64,000 nucleotides of DNA from Arbacia lixula (lineage: Eukaryota; Echinodermata; Echinoidea; Arbacioida; Arbaciidae). Shown in pieces: positions 13,719 through 26,960 of the stretch (the first letter of the stretch is position 1; each line of letters opens with the position of its first letter). The translations under genes and the position numbers were made by a program. The notes below the pieces were generated by a model. That model was given only the letters and a program-made list of their open reading frames with translations, searched no databases and had not been told where the DNA came from. Location: NCBI GenBank assembly GCA_963669155.1, contig OZ022576.1, forward strand, positions 13,082,942 through 13,146,941, written 5' to 3'.

Positions 13719-13774
<56 letters not shown>
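13697..13774 (+). repeat. Poly-C followed by (TC)n
   Basis: C runs broken by single T, then about 22 TC units. Confidence 0.95.
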
Positions 13775-13776
<2 letters not shown>

Positions 13777-14707
13777 CATTCTCACATCTTCACCCCGAGC
13801 ACTGTACAGCTTACAAAGACACTTTGCACATGTGTGACCACCGAAATGGTGGTAGTTATGACGTCACTGCATGATGCGGAATTAATCTCCCTCAACGAAG
13901 GAGACGATCTACTCAAGCCAAAGATATTGATGACGTAATTATCGCTATTCCGTTCATCATCGCCATTGAACATGAGCGTCCGGAACACCGTCCTTCGACC
14001 ATGTCAGTTCCATCTCTATAACCAGGATTGTATGCGCAACCAGACGTCAATTTACCATTTTCCCCGCATCTAGCTATATCATACAGTCAATATTTGCCGG
14101 CTAGCAATTTTTTATACTAACGCTTTTCGGCATACCCATGGGCTATCTAGATATTGCAGAGTGCGCGTGAAGCGTGTAATACTGATAATCGGTAAATTGA
14201 AATGAAGCACGCACGCCTGGTTTCTTCCATGCCGCAATCAACATAATAACAGCTCTATATGGCTCTTTATAGCTCACCCTAGTATTAATAACTCGCTTCC
14301 ATCCATGCAACTTGAATGAGCGAGAGCTTTTCTTATTACCGGATGGAATCGGTGTAAAACTAAAAGATCCTGTATTTGATAGCACGTAAGAGGAAGCCCA
14401 CACACGTGCCTTGTCAGCCGTTCATCAAAATCAATTTCAGTCGTCCTTTCGACGTTTGACATCGTTGTTTGGAGACCGTAGGGAATTTGTTGCTATAGTT
14501 ATTACACAACATTACCAAGAATGCGTACAGTATGTGATTGTTTTTATGAAAAGAGATTAACATCGTTGTTTACAAGTCATGCGTAATGACCAAACTAGAA
14601 TCAAGACTGACCCGCAACACGGATACGAGGAGAATGAGAAACGCTTCATCACGAAAAATAATAGTTACTAAGAGGATCAGGCACTGGCGTTGCTAAAATG
14701 TTTACAC

Positions 14708-14734
14708 ACCCCCCCCCCCCCCACCCCCCCCCCT
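14708..14734 (+). repeat. Poly-C tract
   Basis: C run with one A interruption. Confidence 0.9.
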
Positions 14735-15067
14735 CCTCAACCCGTTTTCCCTACCGACATCAATCATAAATCAATATTCAATGAGATTTAAACTTTAATG
14801 AAATGAAAAACCTCCAAACCATTCATCTGAGGATGAAGTAACAGATAATGCCCACTTATACAATCATAAATCCAATAGATAGATATTCAATTTCCCCTTA
14901 ATCCAGTTCGTGCGTTAACATGCGCCACACCTTACACACATAAGAATCGACCTTTATACTCAAAATATATATAGTATCCTGAATATAATTAGTCTACAGT
15001 ACTCGACAACAGATTACTCAATGGGAAAACATAAATATCATATAAACGTTTTTCACAGTGTAAAGGA

Positions 15068-15099
15068 GTGTGTGTGTGTGTGTGTGGGGGGGGGGGGGT
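15068..15099 (+). repeat. (GT)n then poly-G
   Basis: Short GT run passing directly into a G run of about 13. Confidence 0.9.
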
Positions 15100-17024
15100 C
15101 ACCTATCCTCTCCCCATTACACCTGCGTTCTAAACTGAATCAAAGGACGCTCTTTTCAATTTCCTTTCCCGCTCATTTACTGAACACGCTGTTATTCCCA
15201 GCATGCAAGAGTCGATATCAATTACGAATTATCGCCAAAGCTTTTTTTTTTAGTGGGTGGAATAAATCCATCGCTCTGATAGAAAGTTTCTTGCATTAAA
15301 CCCCATCCATTCTGGCTTCCAAGGGCAATTTCGCTCATCATAGTTTGAGTTGTATATCAGCCCCTTGACAGCCTCATTACCACCCGAGTCCTCAGTCATA
15401 TTCGGAATGGTATTGACTGTCTCCCGCAACAAACAACCTGACACGAGCTTGGCTATTTATGGGTGGCTTTAAACGATCGAGTACTGCGCCTATTTTGGAT
15501 GGACAAACGATATGAGGAAGTACAGGTTAAAGAAAAACGAGAGAAAACTCAAATTCAGATATGATTATCACTTGTTTAGCAGATCAGTGCAATGAACCAG
15601 CTACCATGACATCTGCTAACCACGTGCCATCCATGACAATAACCAGATCACCATGGTAACCGAGTGATATGATGTCCTCTATAGGCCTCCCTCATCATGG
15701 ACATCGCTGTAACACCAAACAGAAAAAAAAGGTTAAGACCATTTATTATGGGATTGCGAGAAATCGTACATGCACCAGGCTGCACCTTCCCTGATAGGAT
15801 GGGTTCCCATATACGCTCCTAAATCGGCTTAAAGCGCTCTACACCGGTGTTGGTTGTTGGTGGGTTCGAGTGTGTATGATGCGGGCACCTCAAACCGGCC
15901 CACTTGTTTTCTTTTAAATAGATTCGTACCAAGATGACGGGCTGAAATACTGAAATTTCCCACACATATCAATAAAATTGGGCTTTTGGAAGAATCGTTG
16001 AGCTTGCGGAGAAACCGTGCTTTAAATATCGATCGGTACAGCAGCGCATATTTAGAACTTTGAAACCGATCGGTGTCGATAATGTGCGATATCTCCGTCA
16101 ATGCGGCAAGTGCAGATCCAAAATTTCACTAGTATTGCGTCTCGATCATGTTCTTTCGAGTGGCATGGAAAGTTGACGAAAGCTTTCTACGAACAATGGG
16201 GAAAACGGAACTACGTACGTATGTTCAATTCATATTTTCAATGGAAATGTCCAAATGTCAAACATTTCCACAATTTGCCACCGAAAGCAATCTCACTTTG
16301 AAGTGTGTGCAGAGGATACGTTCCTGGTCGTTCTAAGACCAGAGTACGTTATGCTGAGACGCATTGTTAGAGCTGACCAAACAATGCAATGACTCTCGCC
16401 TCACCATTTGCACTCTCACATCCAGAACGCCCGAGACCACTTTATACCAATTCGGTGATATATAATTGTACATGTAGTGTGCGCTTCAAGAGCGCTCTGA
16501 AGCAATTAATTTTCCAAACTCTTCCATGGGTGCGTTTTTTGCAGGATACTTCGCAAAATAGACAGTCGCAAATTGGCAACTGCGTCGCGAGGCCGTGGTT
16601 CCATTGTGGTGCTTCCCTTCAATCCTACATGTGATTTATTTTTATGTCCTACATTTTCATTTGATTTTTCTTATTTGTTTGCTCAATTGTTAACAATTGA
16701 TGGTCTATCGCGGTCCGTTCTGTCATTGGCATTTGTCATATATTCTAATTTAGATCGAGATCAGTATGTCTCTGTCCTCCTCTTTTTCTTCCACTCTCTT
16801 GTCGTCGATTGCCGAAATGGAGTGCCGATGGGAATGTCACTGAATAATATGCGAATTTAAGACAATCAAATAAATCATATTGGGGAAGATTTTGATTCTT
16901 GAAACCACAAGCTCACTTAAAATGTATCATACACCACGTTCTTGGCACTACGGTAGTATATTCACGTTGTCAAACATACATGTTTAAGTAGAGGGGGTTC
17001 ATATTCACGTACAGCTTACCAATC

Positions 17025-17104
17025 CACCCCCCCCCCCATCCCCCACCCTTCTTTCTCTCTCTCTCTCTCTCTCTATCTCTCTTTCTCTCTCTCTCTCTCT
17101 ATCT

Positions 17105-17152
<48 letters not shown>
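17025..17152 (+). repeat. Compound poly-C, (CT)n and (CA)n tract
   Basis: C run, two CT blocks with TATCTC interruptions, then about 22 CA units. Confidence 0.95.
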
Positions 17153-17153
<1 letters not shown>

Positions 17154-18141
17154 CCACCCGCTCATCATTTCCTCCTCCTTCTCTCTTGCAGAATTTTAAA
17201 TCAGTAGACGCACATTTTCTTTAATCTTCTCCAAACCTTCACGAGTATTTGACAGTCCGATTCCCTGGTTTGTAATTGCGCATTTCAATTGTGCATTTGA
17301 TGGAACATAAAAATAATATTCCTTCTGGTCAGTTTGAAAATACAAACAAGTTAATGAGATACTCTAGTGAATTTTGATAGTGATCGAATTGATATCTAAT
17401 CTAAAAAAATAATCGATATCGTAATTTTGTTGTGGCTTCTGCGATGTACTATTGTTGTTGTTGCAATCACAGTAAATTGCACAAATTATTAAAAATAATA
17501 AAAATCACATATAAAGATTAGAGATATCTTAAGTGCACACTACGAAATCTAACGTATCTCCCGAGTTCTAAAGCTTAACTCTTTATGTACCAAACAAACT
17601 ATTGGTACATGGACTTTGTGTGCATCGGTTGTACCACAAGACAACCGTGGTACACATCGACCTAAAGCTTCGACTCTGAATCAAACGAGGCTGATTTGTC
17701 GTGTCATGTAAGCATTGGTTAGAAAGCTGACAACCACGCCAACAATGCGGTCAGACAAGTGGATCCCCATACAGGATGCCTCCTTCTAGTTGATATCCCT
17801 CCTTATGATCGGTTTGGCACAAGATTTGCCCCCATTTCTCCGAATTTTCTGCTCCCGAATAGCAACAGATGATTCTAAGATCGTCGAGAAAGATATGCTC
17901 TTGATAACAGTTTGTGGTGTGAATCGAGAGAGAAATGTGGCAAGTATAAATAGCATTGTCTCGGTAACGTGGGTAGGGTTGTCTGAAAGGAAGGGCGAGT
18001 GATTTTGATATTTGAGCGACGTACCGGTATGAAACAAAATTTGTAGCATTGTGTACTGTTAAGCTATGGAGACGACATGCTCCTGTTACGTGTGTATGTT
18101 TTCACTATTTAAATGCGGCTAGTATTGTGGTATAGACTTTA

Positions 18142-18501
18142 ACACACACACACACACACACACACATGCACACACAAACACAAACACACACACACAAACA
18201 CACACAACCACACACACAAACACGCACAAACACACACAAACACACACACACACAAACACACACACAAACACACACACACACACACAAACACACATACAAA
18301 CACACACAAACACACACACAAACACACATACAAACACACACACAAACACACACACAAACACACACACAAACACACAAACACACACACACAAACACACACA
18401 CAAACACACATACAAACACACACTTACACACACACACACAAATACACATACACACACAAACAAACAAACACACACACACAAACACACACACAAACACACG
18501 T
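18142..18501 (+). repeat. Interrupted (CA)n minisatellite, 360 bp
   Basis: CA units interrupted at regular spacing by AAA (ACACACAAACACAC pattern), giving a higher-order repeat of roughly 10-16 bp. The long Cys/Val frames on the minus strand are repeat translations. Confidence 0.95.
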
Positions 18502-19359
18502 ACATACATAATGAATATGACTGAGAAGATGACAGTCCAAACAGAGCTGCCATTAATTCGTGTTACACCAGCTCATTGAATCCCGGCGGTAAGTGCGGTC
18601 AGTAATCCTAATGATTTTCAGCCAGTCACTGTAACTGAATACGGCGACTCGAGATACTACGCATGTCCTCTTTGGTATACTATGTCTTTATTTTCTTCCA
18701 TTTCATTGTCATTTTCTTGTGATAACATAGGTACAACCTGATTGTATCTATGAATTGAAATTTATAATAAAAGTTAAACATTCTGAATTGGGAATAAAGC
18801 TAGAAATTGTTAGTAGTTGTAAAAAAATATTTAAAAGGGAACACCCTTAAAACCAAGTTTTGACTTTAAACAACTGGGAACATAAATAAAGTCATTATAA
18901 CAAAATCGGCAAATCAGAATTTGATATATTCTGTTGAGGGGCGCATTTCACTCTCACAAATGGCACCGCTGCACCTCTCTGTGTCTGTTTGTGTGTGAGG
19001 TTAATAACGAGTGTTTGCCGAAAAATTTTCTACCTTTGTTATTTTGAATCTTTTAAAACAGTGTACTGGATGTCTTCGTGATTTGTAGTATTTTGTCATT
19101 CCTGCAAGCTGATACAGATATTCAGCGTGTACTGGTAAAGAATGGATGCTCGCTTACGCCCTCTAATCTCCCTTAACATGCTTAATGTTCTTCATGGTAA
19201 GCCAGCGTTGGGGAATGAGTCTTGGGGTTTTCCCTCCTTGCAAAGATCCGATGTATAGTATTTGCGAAGTGCCATGTTTGTCATCAGCTCTCATTCACTG
19301 TACAGAATCCACCTCTAACATGTCTAATGATTATCACACAAACCAACTCCAACACGCTT

Positions 19360-19498
19360 CCTCTCTCTCTACTCTCTCTCTCTCTCTCCCTCTCTCTCTC
19401 ACTCTCTTTCTCTCTCTCTCTCTCACTCTCTTTCTCTCTCTCTATCTCTCTCTCGCTATCTCTCTCTTTCTCTATCTATCTATCTATCTATCTATCTA
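19360..19498 (+). repeat. (CT)n passing into (TATC)n
   Basis: CT-rich block ending in six TATC units. Confidence 0.95.
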
Positions 19499-19577
19499 GT
19501 CAGCTCTTTATTCCTTCTCTCCCTCTCTCTGCCTTTCCCCCTGTCCATCTCCCTTTTGCCTTTTTCTTCTTACCACA

Positions 19578-19584
19578 TACACAT

Positions 19585-19620
<36 letters not shown>

Positions 19621-19645
19621 ACACACACACATATATATATATACA
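19578..19645 (+). repeat. (CA)n/(TA)n microsatellite
   Basis: CA run with TACA interruptions ending in a short TA run; (ATC)n units follow at about 19660-19680. Confidence 0.9.
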
Positions 19646-20879
19646 TTCATTATCATAATAATCATCATCATCATCATCAGCGATTACATTATATTACGAT
19701 TACGTTCCTTATTTGATCCCTAGAGCTTAATGTCCAAATAAATGTACACCGTACTGATTATGTGATTCCACGATTGTAAAAGTGTTTATGATTACATATT
19801 ACATATTAGCGCACAATTCTCTTTTCAGAAATAAGCCCTTTCTTCGAACAAAACCACTGGGCTGCACTTGTTTTAGATGTGGTTTCTCTTTCAGAGACGT
19901 GCCTATCTCACCAAATTAGCACTTACATTACGGCAGCACATTATTGCAACAGCTGTCCTGTCAGTTAGAGGGTGATTTCATCTAGCACAATGTGATCTGT
20001 TCGTCATATCAGCCAGAACAGTGAATGTTTGAGACATTCAAATCAGGCATGTTCATTAAGACATATATGGAGATCGTTGTTATAATCACGAGTTGTCCTT
20101 CTCCAGAGTTTGATATTTTATACCAAACCACACTAGTCCATATTTTCTGATTTTACTATTGAACTGAACGCAAATAAAAGAAACATTTATATTAATGTGT
20201 TTAGGGGGTATAATGTCTTAAAAGAAAGTGTGTTAAGGAATGAATGCGCACTATTTACAAATAATATACTCAACGAAGTACTCTATTAGCCTATTTATGT
20301 AGATATGGAAACAAACACAAACAAATAGATGGTAGAAGGCAGGTTTGCGAATATACTTTTTTGTCGTTTTATTTTTGCAGTGAGACCATTTTGTTTTACA
20401 ACATCATATTCCATAATAACTTACAATACTGAGTAATATATATGTACCATAAATAAATTTTTTGACTCGCAAATAAATATTAACAACTGCTGAAGTTTAC
20501 CGCATCAAATACGGCGAACAAAAATATTACACCCAAAATGTACACGACTGGCCCAAAACGGAAGGATATTGAAAAAAAGAGGAAAGAAAGTTTTAGAACG
20601 ATAGGAAAGCACCGCACTAAAAATCAAGCCAAGAATTAACCACGTACTTAGGCTGTTCCTGTCATTGTCAAAATCCACTCGTTTCAGCTAGATACTCTAC
20701 CTAGATCCTGCTTTTTGACACCCACTTTTCGCTGGTCGCCATGATGGCGGCAATATGGGCTTATCAGTTTGGCATCAGTCTCCAACGCGTTTGCACGCTG
20801 ATGAAACTGCGCCACGTCCAAATTGAAAATGAGGTAGGGGGAGGACATGAAGGAGATACGCCAGTTAAAGTCTACCTTA

Positions 20880-20911
20880 ACACATACACACATACGCGCG
20901 CGCACACACGC

Positions 20912-20944
<33 letters not shown>
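20880..20944 (+). repeat. (CA)n/(CG)n then (CT)n
   Basis: Short CA and CGCG units, then about 15 CT units. Confidence 0.9.
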
Positions 20945-20948
<4 letters not shown>

Positions 20949-21418
20949 GTAGCCTTCTATGGAGATAGATTACGTTATAGGTAATACACTTTTAAAAGTG
21001 GGAGGGGGTGGATTGGCGGAATGTTAATTAAACTGGATTCCATATGACATGAGTGGGATCAAAATGACCACGTGGTTGATGAACGATTAAGCAGTAAGAG
21101 TGCAATAAAATCCATGCACCCATCAATTAGCATGACATTTATCATGTCAGCGAGTTCCTTTTCCAGTGGATGAATACAAGAACCCTTTCAATTACATTTG
21201 GCAAATAGAACGGTGAGACGGCAGTCAATAGAGGCATAATTTCTTTTGTATCTAATCAAAGGCCTATCAAGACATCTTATATGGATGAAGATGCTTCATA
21301 TGTTACATCTGATTGTTACGATCGCCTGGAATACATTTTGAATACATCATTGGTTATCTTCTTTCCTGTTTTTCTTCCAATGTAATGGACATTTCGTGCA
21401 ATTACAGCCAAACTAGAA

Positions 21419-21528
21419 TTATATATATATATATATATATGTATATACATATATATGAAACTAGAGTATATATATGTATATATATATATACACACATATG
21501 TGTGTGTGTGCATGTGTGTGTGTGTATA
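21419..21528 (+). repeat. (TA)n and (TG)n tract
   Basis: TA-rich block with TATACATA inversions, then TG units. Confidence 0.9.
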
Positions 21529-23864
21529 CCATAAAACATAAGCAAGGTATTTAGAATGAATACTTCGTTAATAACTGCTCAGCAGATTTCAGCCTTTTCA
21601 CGCACATACAAATATGTTTTTCTTGATAGCTTTGAATTTGATTCTTCAAAAATATGTGTTTTTTTCAATAATCACTGACCTCTGTGATTTTTTTTTTTCT
21701 GGCAGGAAACTTACAGGACGTGAGCCTGATTATAAATAATCATCTTGTCAAAAGGTATTAACACGTTTCTCAAAAAATACCACCGCATAATTTCAGCAAT
21801 TTCTAGTTATTTCATGGTTTGTTGCCTTTCCAGTGTGAATTTGCATTCTTCGCGCAAAGTGCACTTTGCGACTCTTGGGACAATTTGGAAGGGAAGTGAA
21901 TTACGATGAAAACATGTGATTTGATATTACAACGTATTACATGACAAAAATGCATAATTTGAAATGAAAATCCGCCAGTGCACACATTGATTTGCATCAC
22001 CGATTAGGCAATTGTACCATAATATGTGTGATTCATTGAATGGACATTAGTAGGATTGTCATCTTACAAATAAAACACGGTTATTCTATCCCTCACATGT
22101 ATATCTCTTTTCATTACATTTCTAATTCGTCATTGATAGTCATCCTAACCAACAAGAACAGTACAGCACCACGTTTGAAGTTAAGTGTTCTTCCTTCTTG
22201 ATACCAAGGTACCAGAAAGAATTGTCATGAGAAATCATGCTGCTGATGATGAAGAACGTGATGATCGTACATCGCAGTATGTTAGCACAATGCCTTGTTA
22301 AGGCGCACAGCTTGTAGTGCATGTATTACCACCATGAGGCAGACGAGATAACTGAACATAACAAGCAAGTAACTCTGAACATTAGTTCGTTTAAGACCAG
22401 ATTCTAAACATCATCCCTCTACGACCCATCATATCCTTGCGGAGCAGGATACAATCGTCAAATCAAATCAATGCAGCCTGTTGGTAGATACAGTATGTTC
22501 GTAGAAAGGTGACACATTCCCTAGTTGACCTTGTCAGAATTGATCTAACATCATTTTAAATCGTAGGTTTATCTGCATATAAATTGACAATCTATTCATA
22601 TCATCGACTTACAACTGCATGAACATTATCATCATGGTTGCTATTATTTCAACAAGAAAGGCCCAGTGTATTTTGGTATGATCTTTCAATAACAATCCAG
22701 CATATGATAGACAACCTCTGCACTGACATAATTTTCCCTTACACTATTTATCCTAGTTATTTATTCTTTGAAAGTCGTGCACGTTGTAAATATTGATATG
22801 TACGTATATTGTAGTGACTATGGGTTTTCTGAAAAGATTTCGGCCACAACAAAGTGACCTATGCGTACTGTAAGTAATGTCCAGATTATCATCTGAATCA
22901 ACGCATTACAACAGCCTTACTGGCTTAAATAATAGTAATTTTTTTAGAACCTCCCACGGCTTTATAAAAATACCTCTGGCTTATTAAAGCATGATAATCG
23001 CACTGCCCTTCACATAACGTTAATAGCATAATGCCATCTAAGACCCATGAGTTGAATGGATTTCATCACGCCATATTATACTTTATCGGGGATTAAATAT
23101 GATTGTATTTCAAGAACTGCTGGACATTACAAAGCCGTTACTGTGATCGGCACTTGTTCTATATTTACGAAAGAAGATAGCACACTGCCGCGACCATGCA
23201 GGCTCTTATTGTCGATAGGGTATCTTACGAGTCAACAAAGTGTTTTCTTTCTCTCGTCCTTACAAGTACAAGCATTCGGTAGGGACGAGCTGGTGCTCCA
23301 ATGCACCGATGCGTCCCTGTGGCACGTCACATGAGAGTTCCCCCTCGTCTTCGCTCCAGATCGTCGTGGATCCTCTTGTTTTTTTTGTTTAGAGGACCTG
23401 AGCTCGGTAAAAGATGGAGCTTGTTGTTGTTCTCGTAGGAGCAACGACGCACGGCCCGTCGTGCGGGAGGGAGCGGAGATCTGCGTGCTAATACATTAAA
23501 TCTAGTTCGAGTAGGCGATGACGGAGTGGATTGGAGAACGGCGAAACGTGGAAAACCGAGATAAAATCATTGTCCTGACTATACCCTCGGCGAATGCAAA
23601 GTCATTTTTCTCCCTGCTATACTTAAAAATAAAACCTCTTGAAATATCCATCCTTCCGCTTTGTGCCAGCCGTGTGAGTCCCGTTGTCTTTCCGTTCGCC
23701 ATATCATTTCCATGAGTTCTCTTGCGCAACACCAACTATTGTCTCTTCGTTGACACGTCCAAGACGTCACTCGCAAACAGCGGGGAAAAAAGACGAACGA
23801 AACAAGAGGCCAGTCACGTGAAGAACATAGGTGGTGGGGGAGTGTTGGTGACGGTGAAGTTGGG

Positions 23865-23896
23865 ACGTGGGGAGGGGGAAAGGGGGGGGGGGGGGT
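23865..23896 (+). repeat. Poly-G tract
   Basis: G-rich run just downstream of the Dickkopf-like stop codon (minus strand: poly-C in the 3' UTR). Confidence 0.85.
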
Positions 23897-23926
23897 AAAG
23901 AGGATGGGTGGGATGGGGGCTCTTCA

Positions 23927-24151
23927 CTATACACACACCCCGATGTTTTTGCCTTTCCTTTTCCAGCACCGTAGCCCATGGGCACAAGGGCACGAGGTGA
24001 ACATGTCATGGCCGTCCATCGGCGATTGCGCGTTGGGTCGACACGTCTTCCCTAACGTGGGTCTCAGCCGACACACCGGCCTCCCGAACTTCTTGGCGCA
24101 ACAATGTGTCCGAGAGCAGTCTTTCTTTGATTTACACGTGTCTCCCATTGG
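23927..24151 (-). CDS. Dickkopf-like secreted factor, coding exon 2 (ten-cysteine colipase-fold domain)
   Basis: Encodes residues 88-161 and the stop. The acceptor is textbook: a long pyrimidine tract (about 24180-24158) and CTACAG, with the exon starting at 24151 in phase 0 to match exon 1. Cysteines fall at 93, 99, 104, 105, 114, 124, 141, 143, 149 and 160, giving C-5-C-4-CC-8-C-9-C-16-C-1-C-5-C-10-C. As I recall vertebrate Dickkopf Cys-2 domains, the first nine cysteines have the same spacing; only the last loop is shorter here. Family-typical residues include CCA..F, a Gly before the sixth Cys, and GL.C near the end. In Dickkopf proteins this domain binds LRP5/6 and Kremen and modulates Wnt signalling. 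Prokineticin/astakine-type ligands share the fold and are the main alternative, but their fourth-to-fifth cysteine loop is longer. The mature product, after Arg83, would be 78 residues. No Cys-1 domain is present. The stop follows one residue after the tenth Cys. Confidence 0.78.
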   Translation of the reverse strand, partial: PMGDTCKSKKDCSRTHCCAKKFGRPVCRLRPTLGKTCRPNAQSPMDGHDMFTSCPCAHGLRCWKRKGKNIGVCV

Positions 24152-24691
24152 CTGTAGAGGAAGAGAAGAATGAGATAAAAACAGAATTAAGTAAATGTGG
24201 CAGAAAGAATCAAAACACTCTTTTATCACAATTGCTATTACAATGATACCCTTAAAAGACAAACTCGCATCATGACAAACTAATTGTAACTGTAATATGA
24301 AGCTGAGCACTGACATGATTATGGGCAAACGCACTTTCATTTCAGAAGTATTCTTATAGTCTGAAAAAATGATTCATGAGCACTTTCTCCTCATGTTAAT
24401 CTATAAATGGCGGTTGATGTTTGGCACTAGCTCCGAGTTGGACTAATCCTCGCACTCTGGACGCCGAACTAATGAACCAATTTGGACATTTTCTCGCCGA
24501 ATTAGACCGCAAGCTTGTTAGTCGATGAAAACGCATAAAGGAAATCCTTTCAGTGGCACATGAGCGAGAGTTGGGGAGGGGCTCTATGCTTGTTGCTTGG
24601 CATGGAAATCCATCTTGGCACGGAGGAGAGTTTTGCTGCCCGTCACCACGCAGGTCCCCTGGCAGTAATTCGTTGAATTGTAATTAATCGA

Positions 24692-24744
24692 AATGATGAG
24701 AGAGAGAGGGAGAGAGAGAAAGAGAGAGAAGGAGAGAGAGAAAT
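24692..24744 (+). repeat. (GA)n microsatellite
   Basis: Interrupted GA run inside the long intron. Confidence 0.9.
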
Positions 24745-24968
24745 GAAGGGGCGTATTTAGCTGAGAGGAAAGAATGTATTAAGATTCCCCTTGCAATGAA
24801 AAAAGGTGTGTTTTTCCTTCTTTCTGTTTAAAGGAAAGACAGTTAAATTCTCCCAAACTAGTTTCTTCCATATTTGTTTCCTTTTCCATTCCTTTAAAAA
24901 AATATTTTATCGGGTACTTATCTGCAGTTTAACTTGTTAGTAATGTAAGAGTGTATATGTATTGTTTG

Positions 24969-25842
24969 TAGTCGTGGCTGGTATATACACCCTTACTCTT
25001 CTCAAATGAGGAAAATAGAAGAAGTAGACACGCTCTTGTCCAGTAGTCAATAGAGAATTTATTATTGACGTTCAAGTTGTACATGGAAGATGTTATACAG
25101 TATATATATGACTCCGCATACAAAGTTGACATATGCAAAGACTGAAATGTACAGAGGTATAAACTCGGAGGTAGCAACTCAGTGGTAGAAAACTCAATGG
25201 TAGAAAACTCAATGGTATAAACTCAATGGTAGAAAACTCAATGGTATAAAACTCAATGGTACTCCCAGCAGACGGTCCTATATTAAACCCTAAAGAGGGA
25301 GGACTAGGGAGACCTAGCAAAAGTCGTCTTCACGCCAAGAGGCAGAGAAGAGAAGAATGAATTCAGATTCCAACTCTTGGGGTTTTCATCTAAAGGAGGC
25401 AGAATTAGTCGTGGCTGGTATATACACCCTTACTCTTCTCAAATGAGGAAAATAGAAGAAGTAGACACGCTCTTGTCCAGTAGTCAATAGAGAATTTATT
25501 ATTGACGTTCAAGTTGTACATGGAAGATGTTATACAGTATATATATGACTCCGCATACAAAGTTGACATATGCAAAGACTGAAATGTACAGAGGTATAAA
25601 CTCGGAGGTAGCAACTCAGTGGTAGAAAACTCAATGGTAGAAAACTCAATGGTATAAACTCAATGGTAGAAAACTCAATGGTATAAAACTCAATGGTACT
25701 CCCAGCAGACGGTCCTATATTAAACCCTAAAGAGGGAGGACTAGGGAGACCTAGCAAAAGTCGTCTTCACGCCAAGAGGCAGAGAAGAGAAGAATGAATT
25801 CAGATTCCAACTCTTGGGGTTTTCATCTAAAGGAGGCAGAAT
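24969..25842. repeat. Perfect tandem duplication, 2 x 437 bp
   Basis: Unit 1 (24969-25405) and unit 2 (25406-25842) appear identical base for base by eye. Each unit contains an internal minisatellite of a 14-17 bp motif based on ACTCAATGGTAGAAA / ACTCAATGGTATAA. On the minus strand each unit has a TATATATA box (for example 25108-25101) and an AATAAA (25063-25058) about 45 bp further on, an LTR-like arrangement. No TG...CA ends or primer-binding site were found. Identity implies a very recent duplication or an assembly artefact. Confidence 0.85.
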
Positions 25843-26384
25843 TAAAGATGGGTGTTTTGTAAACTGGGGCAGGAAGCAATACAACCCAACGGAGGTCGAG
25901 CTGATAAGGGGACTAAACTGGCTACTTTTAATGTAAACATATCCACCCATGAAGGAGGGAGTTTGGGTTTCAGCCCCCAATTTGTGTAAACAAGTAGAAG
26001 GTTGTTTCTATTAATATCTGGGACAGAGGAGGTTATTTTGATAGGCAGCATGGTCTGTGAATTTTCAAGAAACTTTTGAAACTGTTAAATATAACTGGAG
26101 GTTGACAACTGTAACTATTATATATAAAAATGTATGACATTAATATGGATAAATGGTGTTACAGTAATCATTCAACTTTCTTCATGGCAACGCAACTACC
26201 ATTGTTTCGAAATGGTTAGTCAAACCTGTCCACCGTTCAGAAAACCTTGCAGAATGTCTCCCCTACCGAAACAACAAGACACATTCCCGAAAGATACGCA
26301 CTATATCACAGTGGTGTTATCCTAAAAACAGGATGAGCGATCACTGTGATTTCTTTCTGGTGTCAGGGACTTCCACGTCTCACG

Positions 26385-26960
26385 CGCTTGATTTTTTTTA
26401 TTCTTATGAACCAACCAGGGCGGCCACGCCCAATGCCGAACGCCAGCCTCCGGTTCGGCAATTTCGTTAAACTTGTGGCAGCTCGTGCGTGACGATAAGA
26501 GCCGAGCACACCCGCCGATCGGGGCCGAGCCCGACTCCGTGCGTGCCCTCCCGGGAGCCGAGCCAACACGAGCAACAACAGACCTCGAGAAATAACGCAC
26601 ACTTTTGATTCCACGTGACACCTGGGGTCTGCTAAAAAACAAAGGATGCACTTTCGGTCGAGCGGGCCGCTCGCGAGGGGGTGGAAATAAATAAAACGCG
26701 GCGCGAGGCGCAGACGAATAACAAGCCCTTCATTCAGAAATGTTCCAATTTACATCGACAGTTAGCCATTTCGTTCACTCCGCGGCGGCGCACCTGGTGA
26801 TAAACGTGGTTCCTTTTCGCAGTGAAAGCTGCTGAACTTGGGAGATTTATGTGTGAGAGGGTTGGCAGGTGGCACGCCGCCGGTCGATACGGCTATGTGA
26901 AGGTTAATCACGTGTATTTTGGCGCTAAAATTGCCATTTGTCGACCGGTTTAATCATGGA
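26385..26960. promoter_or_regulatory. Intronic GC/CpG-rich island, possible enhancer or alternative promoter
   Basis: A block clearly richer in G+C and CpG than its AT-rich surroundings. It holds many CG dinucleotides and E-box-like motifs (CACCTG near 26789, CACGTG near 26910). Overlapping open frames (for example 26651-26322, minus) are Arg/Ala/Gly-rich, as expected of GC-rich non-coding DNA, and match no family I know. It lies about 2.2 kb into the intron side of the cysteine-domain exon. Regulatory function is inference from composition and position. Confidence 0.3.

Larger units (their letters stand above)
3465..23926. other. Gene-free region, microsatellite-rich
   Basis: About 20 kb where I see no exon I can support. 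It contains the numerous simple repeats listed separately and the two inverted 131-bp repeats. Several open frames of 130-144 residues (9158-9565, 12644-13078) lack splice context or family resemblance. The part next to 23926 (down to about 22760, where a minus-strand AATAAA occurs) could be 3' UTR of the Dickkopf-like gene. Confidence 0.55.

Noticed and set aside
15640..15665. RFX X-box-like ACCATGGTAACC
   Set aside because: Only a short partial match with no adjacent gene or promoter; expected by chance at this rate.
18105..18553. Long Cys/Val-rich minus-strand frames resembling cysteine-rich proteins
   Set aside because: Pure translations of the interrupted (CA)n repeat.
24940..25860. CRISPR-like direct repeats (ACTCAATGGTAGAAA units)
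   Set aside because: Animal genome; the units are contiguous minisatellite repeats without unique spacers.
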